Below are positions 1-22,694 of a DNA stretch of 64,000 bases, one piece after another; within the stretch, counting starts at the first letter, position 1, and each line of letters opens with the position of its first letter. Source of the stretch: Siphlonurus alternatus (taxonomy: Eukaryota; Arthropoda; Insecta; Ephemeroptera; Siphlonuridae); assembly GCA_949825025.1 (NCBI GenBank), contig OX463785.1, positions 19,593,971 to 19,657,970 of the forward strand, given 5' to 3'. The translations under genes and the position numbers were made by a program. The notes below the pieces were generated by a model, which had not been told where the DNA came from, did not search any database, and saw only the letters and a list, made by a program, of their open reading frames with translations.

Positions 1-206
1 TTGACTAATTTAACATGGGAGTTCTATTTCTCCGTGTTAAAGTAGTCAACTTTAAAAATTCATAACTCAAAAACTAGATCGAATTTGTATACCTGATATT
101 TTAGCTAATGATAGGGGGTGTAGAGGAGAACATTTTAAATTTTTTTCAGAATTTTTGTGTGAGGGATTTTTTTTAACATTGGTGGCGTTACCTTACCCTT
201 TTTAAA
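1..206. mobile_element. Right part of a TTAA-type foldback MITE, cut by the window edge
   Basis: The sequence matches the complete elements at 61681-62025 and 62553-62899: a central inverted repeat with a stretch about Ctagatcg-type sequence, then the right end with the GGTGGCGTTACCTTACCC terminus. The left half lies outside the window. The family is non-coding and seems to target TTAA. Confidence 0.7.
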
Positions 207-263
207 TCTGCAACGTGAAACAAAAAACAAAAAAAAATGCCCTATTGACCACCAGTTTTTGTT

Positions 264-264
<1 letters not shown>

Positions 265-293
<29 letters not shown>
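265..293. repeat. (TTG)n microsatellite
   Basis: About ten uninterrupted TTG units lie in a T-rich stretch. Apart from this and the flanking MITEs I see nothing else between 207 and 670. Confidence 0.9.
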
Positions 294-296
<3 letters not shown>

Positions 297-670
297 TTTT
301 AAGTTGCAGATTTAAGGGGCGGGGGGGGGGATGTCCCTAAATATATTGAAGGTGACAGCCATTTTTCAGTATTTTTACATCGGAAATTAGAAATATTTAC
401 ACATCTAAAATTGTTGTTATAAGTTTTTTTCTTTTCAATTTTTAGCTTGAAATTAAGAAATGTATTTCAAGCATTTAAATTAACCATTTAAACAAAAGAA
501 AACATTATTAAATAATTAACAGTTAAATTATTACTTAAATATCTAGTAAATTACCGAACAACTCTGCTTGTTAGACATAACATTAAATAATCTCATTAAT
601 AAATATTATAAAATTTCCACATTTATTATAGAGGCTTCAAGTGTTCCCCATCGGGAATTTTTCTTCGGGA

Positions 671-1082
671 AGGGCATTGGGTGTAGCACCGGTAGTTGGC
701 AACACTGACGTATCTTCACTATGTTAATTTTTGATCATTGCTCCTCGGAGTAATTTTTATGCTAGAGCTAAGCTGATTGCTGTAGTATCAAGATAATTAG
801 TAGCCCAAGTGCACAATTTAGCTAAATAAAGCCTGATTTAAAGAAAATTATTTTTTAGTAATTTTTTAAATTTACATGCATTTTTCTAAAATATAAAAAA
901 ATACTTTTCTTTAAATCAGGCTTTATCTAGCCAAATTGTGCACTTGGGCTACTAATTATCTTGATACTACAGCAATCAGCTTAGCTCTAGCATAAAAATT
1001 ACTCCGAGGGGCAATGATCAAAAATTAACATGGTGAAGATACGCCAGTGTTGCCAACTACCGGTGCTACACCCAATGCCCTT
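671..1082. mobile_element. Foldback MITE, GGGCATTGGGTGTAGC family
   Basis: A near-perfect inverted repeat of about 190 bp per arm, beginning GGGCATTGGGTGTAGCACCG and ending in its reverse complement. A second copy at 36699-37106 is cleanly flanked by TTAA on both sides. Here only the right TTAA survives. No coding capacity is seen. Confidence 0.85.
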
Positions 1083-1509
1083 AAGCGCCCATGCTAGAAA
1101 ATTTGATTTTTTTCTCAGTAACTTATAAATCTGCATCATAAAAATGCAAATTTCGTTCTGCCTCGAGAAATATAATTATTCTATGATAGTAAATTATTGT
1201 TGAAACAAATTTCTTACAATTTTGTGTAGTATTCATGTATAGTCTTGGTACAAGTATTTCTTCTTCTAATTTTTTTTATAAACAAATGCGTCATAATGAC
1301 ATATATTATAGTGCCAATATTTACAGATAAAAAATCTCAAATCAACACGATGATAAATTAATCAAAACTTTCATTATTATAGTATGATATTTATTTGCAT
1401 ATAAAATCTGGTAAACAAAAGTATCATATATAAGTAATGTAAACAATCAGAATTCAAAACAGTTTTGTTTCTTCCTGACTTTGCATAATTTTTATCAGTT
1501 GAGCTCACT

Positions 1510-1547
1510 TATATATTAAGTGAGGAGTCGACACAGCAGCATTCACT
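1510..1547 (+). promoter_or_regulatory. Possible TATA box and initiator of gene 1
   Basis: A TATATAT string at about 1510 is followed some 30 bp later by an ATTCACT initiator-like site in a locally less AT-biased stretch. It lies about 150 bp upstream of the gene 1 start codon at 1667. The spacing is reasonable for a core promoter, but TATA-like strings are frequent in this AT-rich DNA, so this is only a candidate. Confidence 0.3.
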
Positions 1548-1666
1548 TTCACAGTATGGTCCTAAACAACAACTCTTTAATACGTGGTGTGAGGTTGATG
1601 TACTATAGTGTCGATTGGATTGATTAAGTTAATTAATTTTATTGAAATTTAAATCAAAAATTTAAA

Positions 1667-11837
<10,171 letters not shown>

Positions 11838-12065
11838 GAATCTCTGAAAAATGTGACAATTTTAATTAATTAACTTTAACTCATACTTTTTTTTTTAATG
11901 CTCCTAGTATTCTAAACGTTTGCTTTAAAACTAAAGAACCATGCAGCATAAATCATCTTGCTCAACTGCAAGTTAGAATTTATTGAGTAGAGGGATATCA
12001 TTGGGAGGTTTCTAAAAATGAAATATAATAAAATTTAATAATACTCTTCCTACATGTTTTGTAAA

Positions 12066-12383
12066 TGGAGTATTGACCTCAATTTTTTTTATTGCAGAAA
12101 TGGATATATAGGGTGCAAAGTTATGCTTTCCTGATTTTTTTCAGATTTTTTAGAGCCCGGGAAGTATTTTTAAAAAATTATTGAAATTATTTTTGTGACG
12201 TCACGAGACGCCGCTCTTTAAGAAAAAGATAGAAGTTGCCGCCGCGTGACGTCACAAAAAGGACTTTCAATAATTTTTTAAAAATACTTCCCGGGCTCAA
12301 AAAATCTGGAAAAATTCAGGGTAGCATAACTTTGCACGCTCTATCCATTTCTGCAATAAAAAAAAATTGAGGACAATACTCCA
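12066..12383. mobile_element. Foldback MITE, TGGAGTATTGACCTC family, copy 1
   Basis: Arms TGGAGTATTGACCTCAATTT and complement enclose a core with CCCGGGAAGTATTTTTAAAA and two TGACGTCAC blocks. Copies are at 15362-15685 and 47120-47437, with a partial one at 27066-27280. Confidence 0.8.
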
Positions 12384-13499
12384 TTATATTACTATCTGTG
12401 TACAAGTATTTTATTTGTCAATTTTTCGTCATATTTTTATTAAATTTGATGCCATAAAATAAAAATATCTCAATTATAATTTATTAAAGTTAAATATGCT
12501 CATCTTAATTTTTTATATTTTCCACAAAAAAACACACTTCATAAAGTGAAATGTTTAAATAAGAAGACAAAGGTTAAATTAACTGGTGTTAATTTAATCA
12601 TTTTATTAATTTATATTTTTAAGTGTAAAAATAGGTATTAGTTTAATAATTAAATGTGAAATTATGTATTAACTAATTATTGTAATCTTTACAAAATTGT
12701 GTCACAATATAATGCTATAGAAAAAAATTAATTAAACAATAAAATTATGTATAATTAAATTACATAAGCAACCAACAATTATATGATGTAATATAAGACT
12801 AACAAGTTTCCATTAGTTTTTTAAAATTATATTTGTATTGTATTCCTTATAAAAAAGATCAATATTTTTAGGGATAATTTTTGAAGTTATCATTTTATTT
12901 CTTTATAGAGGGTTTTAATTTGCAATGAGTAAATTATTACTGTTCTACTTCTAGCTTTATTTAGAGATCGATACAATTATATATTTAAATTAAGCAATAA
13001 TATTTACTACTCATACCTGAACAATTAAAAATATAAAAGTGGAATACTAAAAACATTAATGAATAAAGCAAATTGTCAATTTTTAGAAAGAGTGTGACAC
13101 ACTATTAATATTTTTGTCACTGAAACAAATTTTATCATACAAGGCAAAGAAATATAAATTATTGTTTTAGTAAAATAAATATAAATTGCAATTTCTTAAA
13201 ATTTTTCATGACAATTCAATTCAATTTTATTAGTAAACGATAATAATTTTGTCCCTATATTGTTTGACAATTGTCACCATTACTTCTCAACTTCAACATA
13301 CTATAAACTTCTTGAGGAAACATAAAATAATAAATAAATAATTAAAACTGAGTGAAAAGAGTTCTGTTAAAAATTAATTTAAAAAAACTCATAAAACGTT
13401 ATTATTTATATATCCTTGGGAACTAACTCGACAACGCTGACTTTTGTTTTATGTCTTTCATCGTGAAACAATAAATTCTCGCGGTCCAAAAAGATGACG
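12384..13499. other. AT-rich stretch without recognisable features
   Basis: About 1.1 kb of AT-rich DNA downstream of the gene 1 stop codon. AATAAA-like strings are frequent and no open frame resembles a known protein. The same stretch recurs at 15686-16790 in the second tandem unit. It is probably part of the 3' flank or a long 3' untranslated region. Confidence 0.6.
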
Positions 13500-13589
13500 T
13501 CACCTTCTCAAACCTAGCTGCCAGGCGAAGTTGGATCCAGAGTGGCATGGTTGGATCTCTGAGGGGGGAAAAAAAAAAGACGGTGGCAG

Positions 13590-13878
13590 ACCAATTTTTT
13601 TTACGGGGATATATCCGCTTGAGCTTGAAGCTCGAGGTGGAGTAATGACTATTAGGGATAATGTAGGGAAAGGATGATGGCCACGGCCTGTTACGCGTCC
13701 CAGCATTCGCTAAGATGAGACTGAGGGAACCGTGGAAATCTCAGTCAGGACGGACACATATATATACTTTTTATCAATGGACCATAGTGATGTGCCAAGC
13801 CTGGGGAACCACACACAATTAAGAATTAAGGCATGCACTGGGTGGATAAATGAATTTACCCCAGGGATGGAGCAATGT
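13590..13878 (-). mobile_element. 5S-type SINE, 3' part, in tandem unit 1
   Basis: On the minus strand it reads through GGTTCCCCAGGCTTGGC, GTCCGTCCTGACTGAG, CACGGTTCCCTCAGTCTC, GCGAATGCTGGGACGCGTAA and CAGGCCGTGGCCATCATCC to a CTTCAAGCTC tail. These are the diagnostic body blocks of the family whose 5S-rRNA-like head is seen at 36070-36205. It lacks the head and is duplicated at 16873-17162. Confidence 0.8.
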
Positions 13879-14658
13879 AATTGGTTAATTTAATGGGTTT
13901 TTGGAATGTTTGGGTTGAAACTAATTTTTGTTGAGTTGTGAATAATTATTAAGTAGAAGTCATGGGAGATTTGATAAAAAAAAACTTACGGCTATAAATT
14001 TCAGTGCAATTATAATAATGAATTGATTTTTCAGTGTTAAGCTGATGTTTAAGAATACGAGTAATTCATGATCATAATCCACTTTGAAGAAAGATCTAGA
14101 AAGTTGTTCTTAAAAGTTATAAAATGAACCATACAAACATTGACAAATTCAATAATTATATTATATAAAATTATTTTAAATTTGCATTCTTATTTGAAAT
14201 TATTTATTATTATTTTTATTTTTGTCACAGTTTTCGAAAATAATCTGTCTTTGATAAATAAAAAAATTATCACTGTACAAAACATTTTTATATTATTTTT
14301 ATTATATCTATGGATCATCCCGCCCATTACCATTCAATACTAAACTGATTTTAGTAGCTGCGTAAGAAACACGTTAATTTCTTGAATTTCTACTGCTTAA
14401 AATGCATTTCTAGTTTTGAATATCTTTGGTTGCTCCGCAGCTCTCTATAGTCAGAGAGGCGCGCGCATCCCAGGGTCCAGCCACTCCCGCCAACCGCCAG
14501 TGCCAGCCCTGGCCAGCCCTGCCAGCCACTCAGCCAGCATATCCCTTATCTGAGATTGTTATCACTGTACTTTTAGTTAATTGAGTCACATAATTTTTTA
14601 TAAATTTCCATATATGCATAATAGGTAAGCGTAATGAGTGCAAGAAAATATAAGCCTT

Positions 14659-14800
<142 letters not shown>

Positions 14801-14926
14801 ACAATGACACTGAGTCACACTGACTATAACAAACAAGAATTAAAAGCAGAACTGGTGTGAAAAATTATGCGTGGGGCAGCCTCTAAGTTGAAAGTTAATT
14901 ATAATTAATAATTGTGCTTGATCGAG

Positions 14927-14958
14927 TCTGGCGCCTTAGACCGCTCGGCCATGCTGAC
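14927..14958 (-). pseudogene. 5' half of a tRNA-Leu gene, duplicated copy
   Basis: On the minus strand GTCAGCATGGCCGAGCGGTC is followed by TAAGGCGCCAGACTC. It then diverges by a short insertion inside what would be the anticodon loop. As at 11621-11659, no T-arm or 3' end follows. Confidence 0.65.
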
Positions 14959-15084
14959 ACTTGCAGGCTACATAAGTATATAATATAATGATTAGATCAT
15001 TGAATGTACATTACTATAATACTATATTTTTAATTTTTTAAAATCTCTGCAATATTTCTATTAACTTTATTTGTTTATTTTCAG

Positions 15085-15136
15085 AGCACGAGCAAAAGCC
15101 AAAGCCATTGAAAAAGAAATTGATGTCAAGATATAA
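15085..15136 (+). CDS. Duplicate terminal exon of the SLC22 transporter gene
   Basis: The exon has the same acceptor (TTTTCAG), length and phase as 11786-11837. It encodes the ending RARAKAKAIEKEIDVKI then stop, with Ile in place of Phe. Spliced from the donor at 9309/9310 it gives a full-length transporter of the same 557 residues. Whether both ends are used cannot be told from sequence. The upstream polypyrimidine tract and acceptor are equally good in both copies, so neither is a clear pseudo-exon. Confidence 0.7.
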
Positions 15137-15361
15137 GAATCGCTGAAAAATGTGACAATTTATTTAATTAACTTTAACTCATACTTTTTTTTAATGCTCC
15201 TAGTATTCTAAAAGTTTGCTTTAAAACTAAAGAACCATGCAGCATAAATCATCTTGCTCAACTGCAAGTTAGAATTTATTGAGTAGAGGGATATCATTGG
15301 GAGGTTTCTAAAAATGAAATATAATAAAATTTAATAATACTCTTCCTACATGTTTTGTAAA

Positions 15362-15685
15362 TGGAGTATTGACCTCAATTTTTTTTATTGCAGAAATGGA
15401 TATAGGGTGCAAAGTTATGCTACCCTGATTTTTTTTCATATTTTTTAGAGCCCGGGAAGTATTTTTAAAAAATTATTGAAATTATTTTTGTGACGTCACG
15501 AGACGCCGTTCTTTAAGAAAAAGATAGGACTTGCCGCCGCGTGAGGCGTGACGTCACAAAAAGGACTTTCAATAATTTTTTAAAAATACTTCCCGGGCTC
15601 AAAAAATCTGGAAAAATTCAGGGTAGCATAACTTTGCACGCTCTATCCATTTCTGCAATAAAAAAAAATTGAGGACAATACTCCA
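15362..15685. mobile_element. Foldback MITE, TGGAGTATTGACCTC family, copy 2
   Basis: Counterpart of 12066-12383 carried along by the tandem duplication, with a small GTGAGGC insertion near its axis. Confidence 0.8.
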
Positions 15686-16872
15686 TTATATTACTATCTG
15701 TGTACAAGTATTTTATTTGTCAATTTTTCGTCATATTTTTATTAAATTTGATGCCATAAAATAAAAATATCTCAATTATAATTTATTAAAGTTAAATATG
15801 CTCATCTTAATTTTTTATATTTTCCACAAAAAAACACACTTCATAAAGTGAAATGTTTAAATAAGAAGACAAAGGTTAAATTAACTGGTGTTAATTTAAT
15901 CATTTTATTAATTTATATTTTTAAGTGTAAAAATAGGTATTATAGTTTAATAATTAAATGTGAAATTATGTATTAACTAATTATTGTAATCTTTACAAAA
16001 TTGTGTCACAATTAATGCTATAGAAAAAAATTAATTAAACAATAAAATTATATATAATTAAATTACATAAGCAACCAACAATTTTATGATGTAATATAAG
16101 ACTAACAAGTTTCCATTAGTTTTTTAAAATTATATTTGTATTGTATTCCTTATAAAAAAGATCAATATTTTTAGGGATAATTTTTGAAGTTATCATTTTA
16201 TTTCTTTATAGAGGGTTTTAATTTGCAATGAGTAAATTATTACTGTTCTACTTCTAGCTTTATTTAGAGATCGATACAATTATATATTTAAATTAAGCAA
16301 TAATATTTACTACTCATACCTGAACAATTAAAAATATAAAAGTGGAATACTAAAAACATTAATGAATAAAGCAAATTGTCAATTTTTAGAAAGAGTGTGA
16401 CACACTATTAATATTTTTGTCACTGAAACAAATTTTATCATACAAGGCAAAGAAATATAAAATATTGTTTTAGTAAAATAAATATAAATTGCAATTTCTT
16501 AAAAATTTTCATGACAATTCAATTCAATTTTATTAGTAAACGATAATAATTTTGTCCCTATATTGTTTGACAATTGTCACCATTACTTCTCAACTTCAAC
16601 ATACTAAACTTCTTGAGGAAACATAAAATAATAAATAAAAACTGAGTGAAAAGAGTTAATTTAAAAAAAACCCATAAAACTTTATTATTTATATATCCTT
16701 GGGAACTAACTCGACAACGCTGACTTTTGTTTTATGTCTTTCATCGTGAAACAATAAATTCTCGCGGCCCAAAAAGATGACGTCACCTTCTCAAAAACCT
16801 AGCTGCCAGGCAAAGTTGGATCCAGAGTGGCATGGTTGGATCTCTGAGGGGGAAAAAAAAAAGACGGTGGCA

Positions 16873-17162
16873 GACCAATTTTTTTTACGGGGATATATCC
16901 GCTTGAGCTTGAAGCTCGAGGTGGAGTAATGACTATTAGGGATAATGTAGGGAAAGGATGATGGCCACGGCCTGTTACGCGTCCCAGCATTCGCTAAGAT
17001 GAGACTGATGGAACCGTGGAAATCTCAGTCAGGACGGACACATATATATACTTTTTATCAATGGACCATAGTGATGTGCCAAGCCTGGGGAACCACACAC
17101 AATTAAGAATTAAGGCATGCACTGGGTGGATAAATGAATTTACCCCAGGGATGGAGCAATGT
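16873..17162 (-). mobile_element. 5S-type SINE, 3' part, in tandem unit 2
   Basis: Duplicate of the SINE fragment at 13590-13878, with the same truncation and nearly identical body blocks. Confidence 0.8.
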
Positions 17163-17886
17163 AATTGGTTAATTTAATGGGTTTTTGGAATGTTTGGGTT
17201 GAAACTAATTTTTGTTGAGTTGTGAATAATTATTAAGTAGAAGTCATGGGAGATTTGATAAAAAAAAACTTACGGCTATAAATTTCAGTGCAATTATAAT
17301 AATGAATTGATTTTTCAGTGTTAAGCTGATGTTTAAGAATACGAGTAATTCATGATCATAATCCACTTTGAAGAAAGATCTAGAAAGTTGTTCTTAAAAG
17401 TTATAAAATGAACCATACAAACATTGACAAATTCAATAATTATATTATATAAAATTATTTTAAATTTGCATTCTTATTTGAAATTATTTATTATTATTTT
17501 TATTTTTGTCACAGTTTTCGAAAATAATCTGTCTTTGATAAATAAAAAAATTATCACTGTACAAAACATTTTTATATTATTTTTATTATATCTATGGATC
17601 ATCCCGCCCATTACCATTCAATACTAAACTGATTTTAGTAGCTGCGTAAGAAACACGTTAATTTCTTGAATTTCTACTGCTTAAAATGCATTTCTAGTTT
17701 TGAATATCTTTGGTTGCTCCGCAGCTCTCTATAGTCAGAGAGGCGCGCGCATCCCAGGGTCCAGCCACTCCCGCCAACCGCCAGTGCCAGGCCCAGGCGT
17801 GCCGTGTGCCAGCCCTGCCAGCCACTCAGCAGTCTCAGCACTCTGCACTCAGCCAGCATCCCTTATCCGGGCTTATCCCCTTACCC

Positions 17887-19407
17887 CAGTGTTGCCAACC
17901 GTGCGGGTATTACCCGCGGCGACGGGCGTTTTTACTAAAAATTTGCAGAAACGGGAAAAAGGGTATTTTTGTCGATCAATGGGAAAAAACGGGTATTTTT
18001 ACTCAAATGGGTGTTTTAATGCAAAATTGTGTGCTTTCAACATATTTTTGTACCAAAAACAAAACATTTTTAAAAAAATATTATCAATAGGAGGATTCGA
18101 GGAGGATTGGAGTCTCTTAACCAATCACATTCAAGAATTTTATTTTTTAAAAATTTGATTGGCTATTGACGCTAGTAATAAAAAAGCGCGAAATATTTAT
18201 ATCACTTAAAAACTTAAAAATTACTTATTCAAATTGGCATGCACGCAGCGTTCTGCATGCATGCATTGATCGATGTCGTAAATTAATTAATAGAAAAATA
18301 TTAAGAAATCGATGAAGTATAATACAATATACGTATAATTATGGAATCAAGAATGAGTGGCACATAAAATATTTTTCCAATTAAAAAAAAAAAAAAATGC
18401 CAGAAAAAAAAAATTAAATTAAACGAACTTCAAATTTCAAATGTGTCTTTTTTTTCCGTTTTCCAGCAATCAAGAAAAAACTTTATAATGTTATAAAATG
18501 AACACCATGAATTTGCTGCCATTTGCTGCCCAGTTTTGGATTTTAGCCCTAGCTGTTTTAATTGGTTCCGACTTTTTGCAGCCTTAATTAAAGCTCGATC
18601 GATCCTTTAATTATATTAATTAAGTAAAAAAAGAAAATTGTAACTGATCTGATTAACCATGCAAACCCTCCCTTCCATGAAAATAACAACTGCAATACCT
18701 TAATTGATAATTTTTTTTACTGGCTCAAAAAAATAATAATAATAAAATAAATAAAACAAAATAAATAATTAAAAAAAATAATAATAAAAAACGAATAAAA
18801 ACAGGGTTTTTTCAAAAAAAAAATGTTTATTTGTTATAAAAACGTCACAAATAAACGTTTAAAAAACATGTCAAATCCAAAACCGGCACTTTTTCAAAAA
18901 TCATTATTGCCTCCGAACAATTTTTTTTTTATATACTCACCCTATCTCTACACGGTCTGGTTGAACCTCAAAGAGATGCTCTCTGATAAATTTATGATGA
19001 ACTTATAATTAACTGCTATACATTCCACTAAACGTGTTTATAATTTTTTTGAATTTTTGGGGTCCGAAACACCGAAACAGGACTACGAGGTGTCGTATCA
19101 TGCAAAAAAAAAAAAATGTATAATATATATTATATATATATATTTATACATATATATACATATATATATATATGCATCATGCATGAAAAGTACGTGATAA
19201 AATGGAGAAATATACAATACATTATACATAAAAAAAAATGTCCCCCCCCCCCCCCCCGCTCAACGACTCGAAAACGTGTTTTTTTGGTAATTTTGCATTT
19301 CCAAAATAGCATATACGGTGACGGGCATTTTTACTCTGAAACGGGTATTTTTGAGCTCCAGATTGGGTTTGATGGGGATTTTTCATCTCATCGGGTTGGC
19401 AACACTG
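17887..19407. mobile_element. hAT-like DNA transposon, non-autonomous, 1.5 kb
   Basis: The termini are CAGTGTTGCCAACC and GGTTGGCAACACTG. The 8-bp target duplication CCTTACCC is perfect (17879-17886 and 19408-19415). Subterminal regions repeat an ACGGGTATTTTT-type motif in both ends, as is common in hAT elements. No transposase frame is recognisable. The interior holds AT-rich DNA, a TA array near 19124 and a C-run near 19242. Confidence 0.9.
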
Positions 19408-19415
19408 CCTTACCC

Positions 19416-20035
19416 TTTAGTTGTCCAGTTGTCCCCGAGTCTGCGTGGTGGTAACATTTTGAAAAGTTTTCTTCCTTGTGAATTTGTTACTATCAACTTT
19501 TAATGAGTGAGTGCTTTAATGTTAATTGTATGATTATCGCTAATGAATAATCTATATAATAAATTGTTTGGCAAGACTGATCTTTTACAGTCGAGCGTCA
19601 GTGGCCGTAAAAGGTAAGCATATTTTATATTAATTTGTTAAAATTATATTTTATTTTTTATTTCATGAAGAATTATAATATATGTTATACAGACAGCATG
19701 ATACAATGTACAGACAGTATATTTATCTCTTATTTAGAAATGTGCAGAACATCGCATACATAATATATGTAATTGATTGTATGCAAATAAATATGTAGAT
19801 TATTTGCATGTGTAAAAGATGAAAAATTTCATGTTGAATAGAAAATATGACGTAAATTTAATTTTGAAAACTGCAGGAGATTCCATTTAAGCCGCGGTAT
19901 TAATTAAATCACTGTTGACAATTTTTCTGCAGTACAATATTAAATATTTCCCTTACAAGAAAACTTCCAATTCTATTTGTTTGTATGGAGATTTAAAAAT
20001 AGTTGTTTATTTTGGTTTAAAAAATACATACTTGA
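19416..20035. other. Non-coding stretch, nothing recognised
   Basis: AT-rich sequence with no open frame resembling a known protein. A GTAAGC donor-like site follows a short CG-bearing stretch at 19590-19612, but no partner exon could be supported. Confidence 0.5.
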
Positions 20036-20106
20036 CCGATTCTCGTTAGATCACCGAAGTCAAGAGGTAGGTCGAGCGTGATTAGTACTGTACTTGGATC
20101 GGAAGA
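20036..20106 (+). mobile_element. 5S-rRNA-like SINE head, interrupted
   Basis: The segment has the 5S-type internal promoter order: GTTAGATCACCGAAGTCA, then CGAGCGTG, then ATTAGTAC and TTGGAT. It matches the head of the SINE at 36070-36205 but on the + strand. It stops exactly where the transposon at 20107 begins, and I could not find its continuation after 22860. Confidence 0.65.
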
Positions 20107-21545
20107 ATCCCTGGTAGCACACTCGTGGAACTCGTAGTGGACTTTGTGTGGATTAATGTGGAAAAAGTGTGGACATGGATTTTTCCACAAATGTTCCATC
20201 CTTTTCCACTAGTTTAAAAATTACGGTAATTGTTTTAAAATGAATTCCGTGTATTAAGGAAAGCCCTACACATTTGTTTATCATAAATAAAATTACATTG
20301 AAAACATTTAAAAAAATTATTGCAGAAAATCTATGTTTTTCGTGGGAAACCAGTGGAAAGACCACTGGGCCACCAGTTCCACCAATTGTCCATACATTAA
20401 AAATTTAAGATATTTGATTAAATAGAGATCCTTGCTCTTTGATATGTAATACCGTGATATTTTTTCATATTTTCTTACTGTTATTACGTTATTAATTCGA
20501 TTAGATTGATTTGCGTGGAAAAATCTCACGAAAACTCCACGATGCACTGCCGGACGGTGAAATTGCACTAAGTCCTTAAATTGCGCATGCGCATGAATTT
20601 CAGTGCTGTGAAATTACAAAAATAGTCCGGATGCGGAGCAATTTCTTCGACGCCGTGTACCGGTGTTTACAATCAAGTGTTCTTTTATAATAAAATGAAA
20701 AAGCAAGCGTATTTGGATCAGATAAGTTATATTTTAATACTGAATACGTTTAAGTAATGTGTGATTAAGCTAGTGCCAGTTGCTTTGTGATAAATTCTGA
20801 TTTTAGGTGGCGTAAAACCACCAACATCCATGCACGTTTTTTCGTTTTGCTGCCTTCCCAATGGGTGTTTGTTCTACGCCTCTGGTAATGGACTTAACGA
20901 AGGTTTTCAGTGTCCAAATGTAAGGTAAACGTGTTAATTATTGTGTCTTTTAAGTATTATGCCTGATACCAGGTACGTTGGTTTTGTTTTGTGTGCATAA
21001 GAATGATGAATGTTGTAGGTAAGGCCTACCTATAATATGCTGTATCATATAATATATGCAGCATATGCATACAGTATTATACAGTATCATACCGCAAGCA
21101 ACTGCTTGTATGCATAATCATTTTGCATTATATAAGTTTAGTAAAGAAAATTGCAGAATTTTTAGGCATGCATCTGAACTCAATTATGCATAATTATGCA
21201 TACTAAAGTGTCCATACACAAAAATGTGTGATACAAGTTTTTAACTTTTAATGCTACAGTATAATATATATGATACTGTGTATTATATATAGTGAGAATG
21301 CATACAGTATACTTACAGTCATACGTATAGTATATGATACCTACTCAGCCGACAAGAAATTTGAAGTTTTACAGGAACATATGCATACAGTTCCGGTTAC
21401 CAGGTAAAGTATTAATTATATACGTACATACATTGTTTAATTTCAGGTTTATACTTCAAAGCAGTGACGATTGGTGTGCTTTAATTCTGACTTAATTAAT
21501 TTAAATCGAAGCATGTTTTTTAAGTATGCATTTTTCTGTTCACAG

Positions 21546-21717
21546 GTTGAACCTTTCCATGGATTATCAGCTGACGATTATTATGACAATGCCACTGGCA
21601 GGTTGCTGGGAAGCAGACAACATGATGACGTCACAGCTGCATCTTTTGAAAATCTCGGAGACCATGCAACTGCCAGTAGACCTGGCTGACTGCTGCCATG
21701 TACAGTATGCAGAATAA
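21546..21717 (+). other. Possible exon inside the 2.75 kb transposon, unknown product
   Basis: A TTCACAG acceptor-like site precedes a 144-base open frame whose product includes GLSADDYYDNATGRLLG and ends at a stop near 21689. An AATAAA signal follows at about 21714. The region has higher GC than its surroundings. I do not recognise the peptide, and no upstream start exon is clear. It may be a transcribed remnant of the transposon. Confidence 0.25.
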
Positions 21718-22492
21718 ATATCCTTTTTAATGTAGCAGCACTGGTAAGATTTTTCTGCCCTGATTATTTTTTATGTGCACTGTGAATTTGACATTATTGA
21801 AGGGTCAGTCAGGTGCAGAATGTGAATGCATAAACTGTAAGAGTTTACAAATAGTATCTCAAAGACAGTAAGATAATAAAGATTAAGAATTCATAATCAT
21901 TAACAAAATATATTATAATTGTTGAATCCGTGAAAGTATCCGTAAATAGTAAATACAGAACGGGTTATGCAGGCAGTCCATATCTACTCCGGAGGGTTCT
22001 GAAAATTGCTTAAATACACCAAGCATGCAGGAAATATAAAGGTTTCAGGTTTTATGTATTTTTGCTAGCTTCATCTACATTGAAGCAGCAGGACGAGCGG
22101 TATGCGGGAATATCGACTATTATCTCTCGTATGATTTGTCTATGTGGCATTGTTTCAAAAAATATTTTGTCCTATTGCTGCAGTTTGTATTCTCAATTCC
22201 AGAACCCAGAACAGCTTTTCGAAGCGCCTCCCGTCCGTGATTTCAACGACTCACGAGGTAAAATATCGGAAAGTGGTCTCAGCATGTCAGCCGCCACTTC
22301 TAGCTGACTCCATCTAGCTACTGTGAGGTTTATTGAAGCATAATATTCTATTATAATTTCATGAAATATAAAATTAAATTACAATTAAAGCATAGAATTA
22401 AAAAAATTATTTCATTATTATTTCATTACTACGGGTAGTAAAATTGTGTTTTCCTATAGTAAAATGTGAAGATAGAGTAAATTTTTAATAGA

Positions 22493-22694
22493 CAGGTGCG
22501 GATCCAGAAAAAAAATCGGGGGGGGGGGGATCCCCGCAGGGGGGTTCTGAAAAATTTTGTTTGTAGGGGTGCTATCTCCATAAGGCCAATGCTAAAAAAA
22601 TTTGAGTTGAGACACTCCCTATATTGCCCATGTTAAATCAAAAATTTTGGGGGAGGGTGGGGGGGTCTGCAGTCCCCCACTGGATCCGCGCCTG
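22493..22694. mobile_element. GCGGATCC-type MITE, G-run core
   Basis: It begins CAGGTGCGGATCCAG and ends CTGGATCCGCGCCTG, with G-runs in the core. The flanks TTAATAGA and GTAATGGA agree at 6 of 8 positions, an eroded target duplication. It is nested in the 20107-22860 transposon. Confidence 0.7.

Noticed and set aside
17700..18158. A 152-residue open frame near the C-rich end of the second tandem unit
   Set aside because: It crosses the hAT-like terminus and its 8-bp target duplication, and its overlapping frame is equally open, so it is composition-driven.
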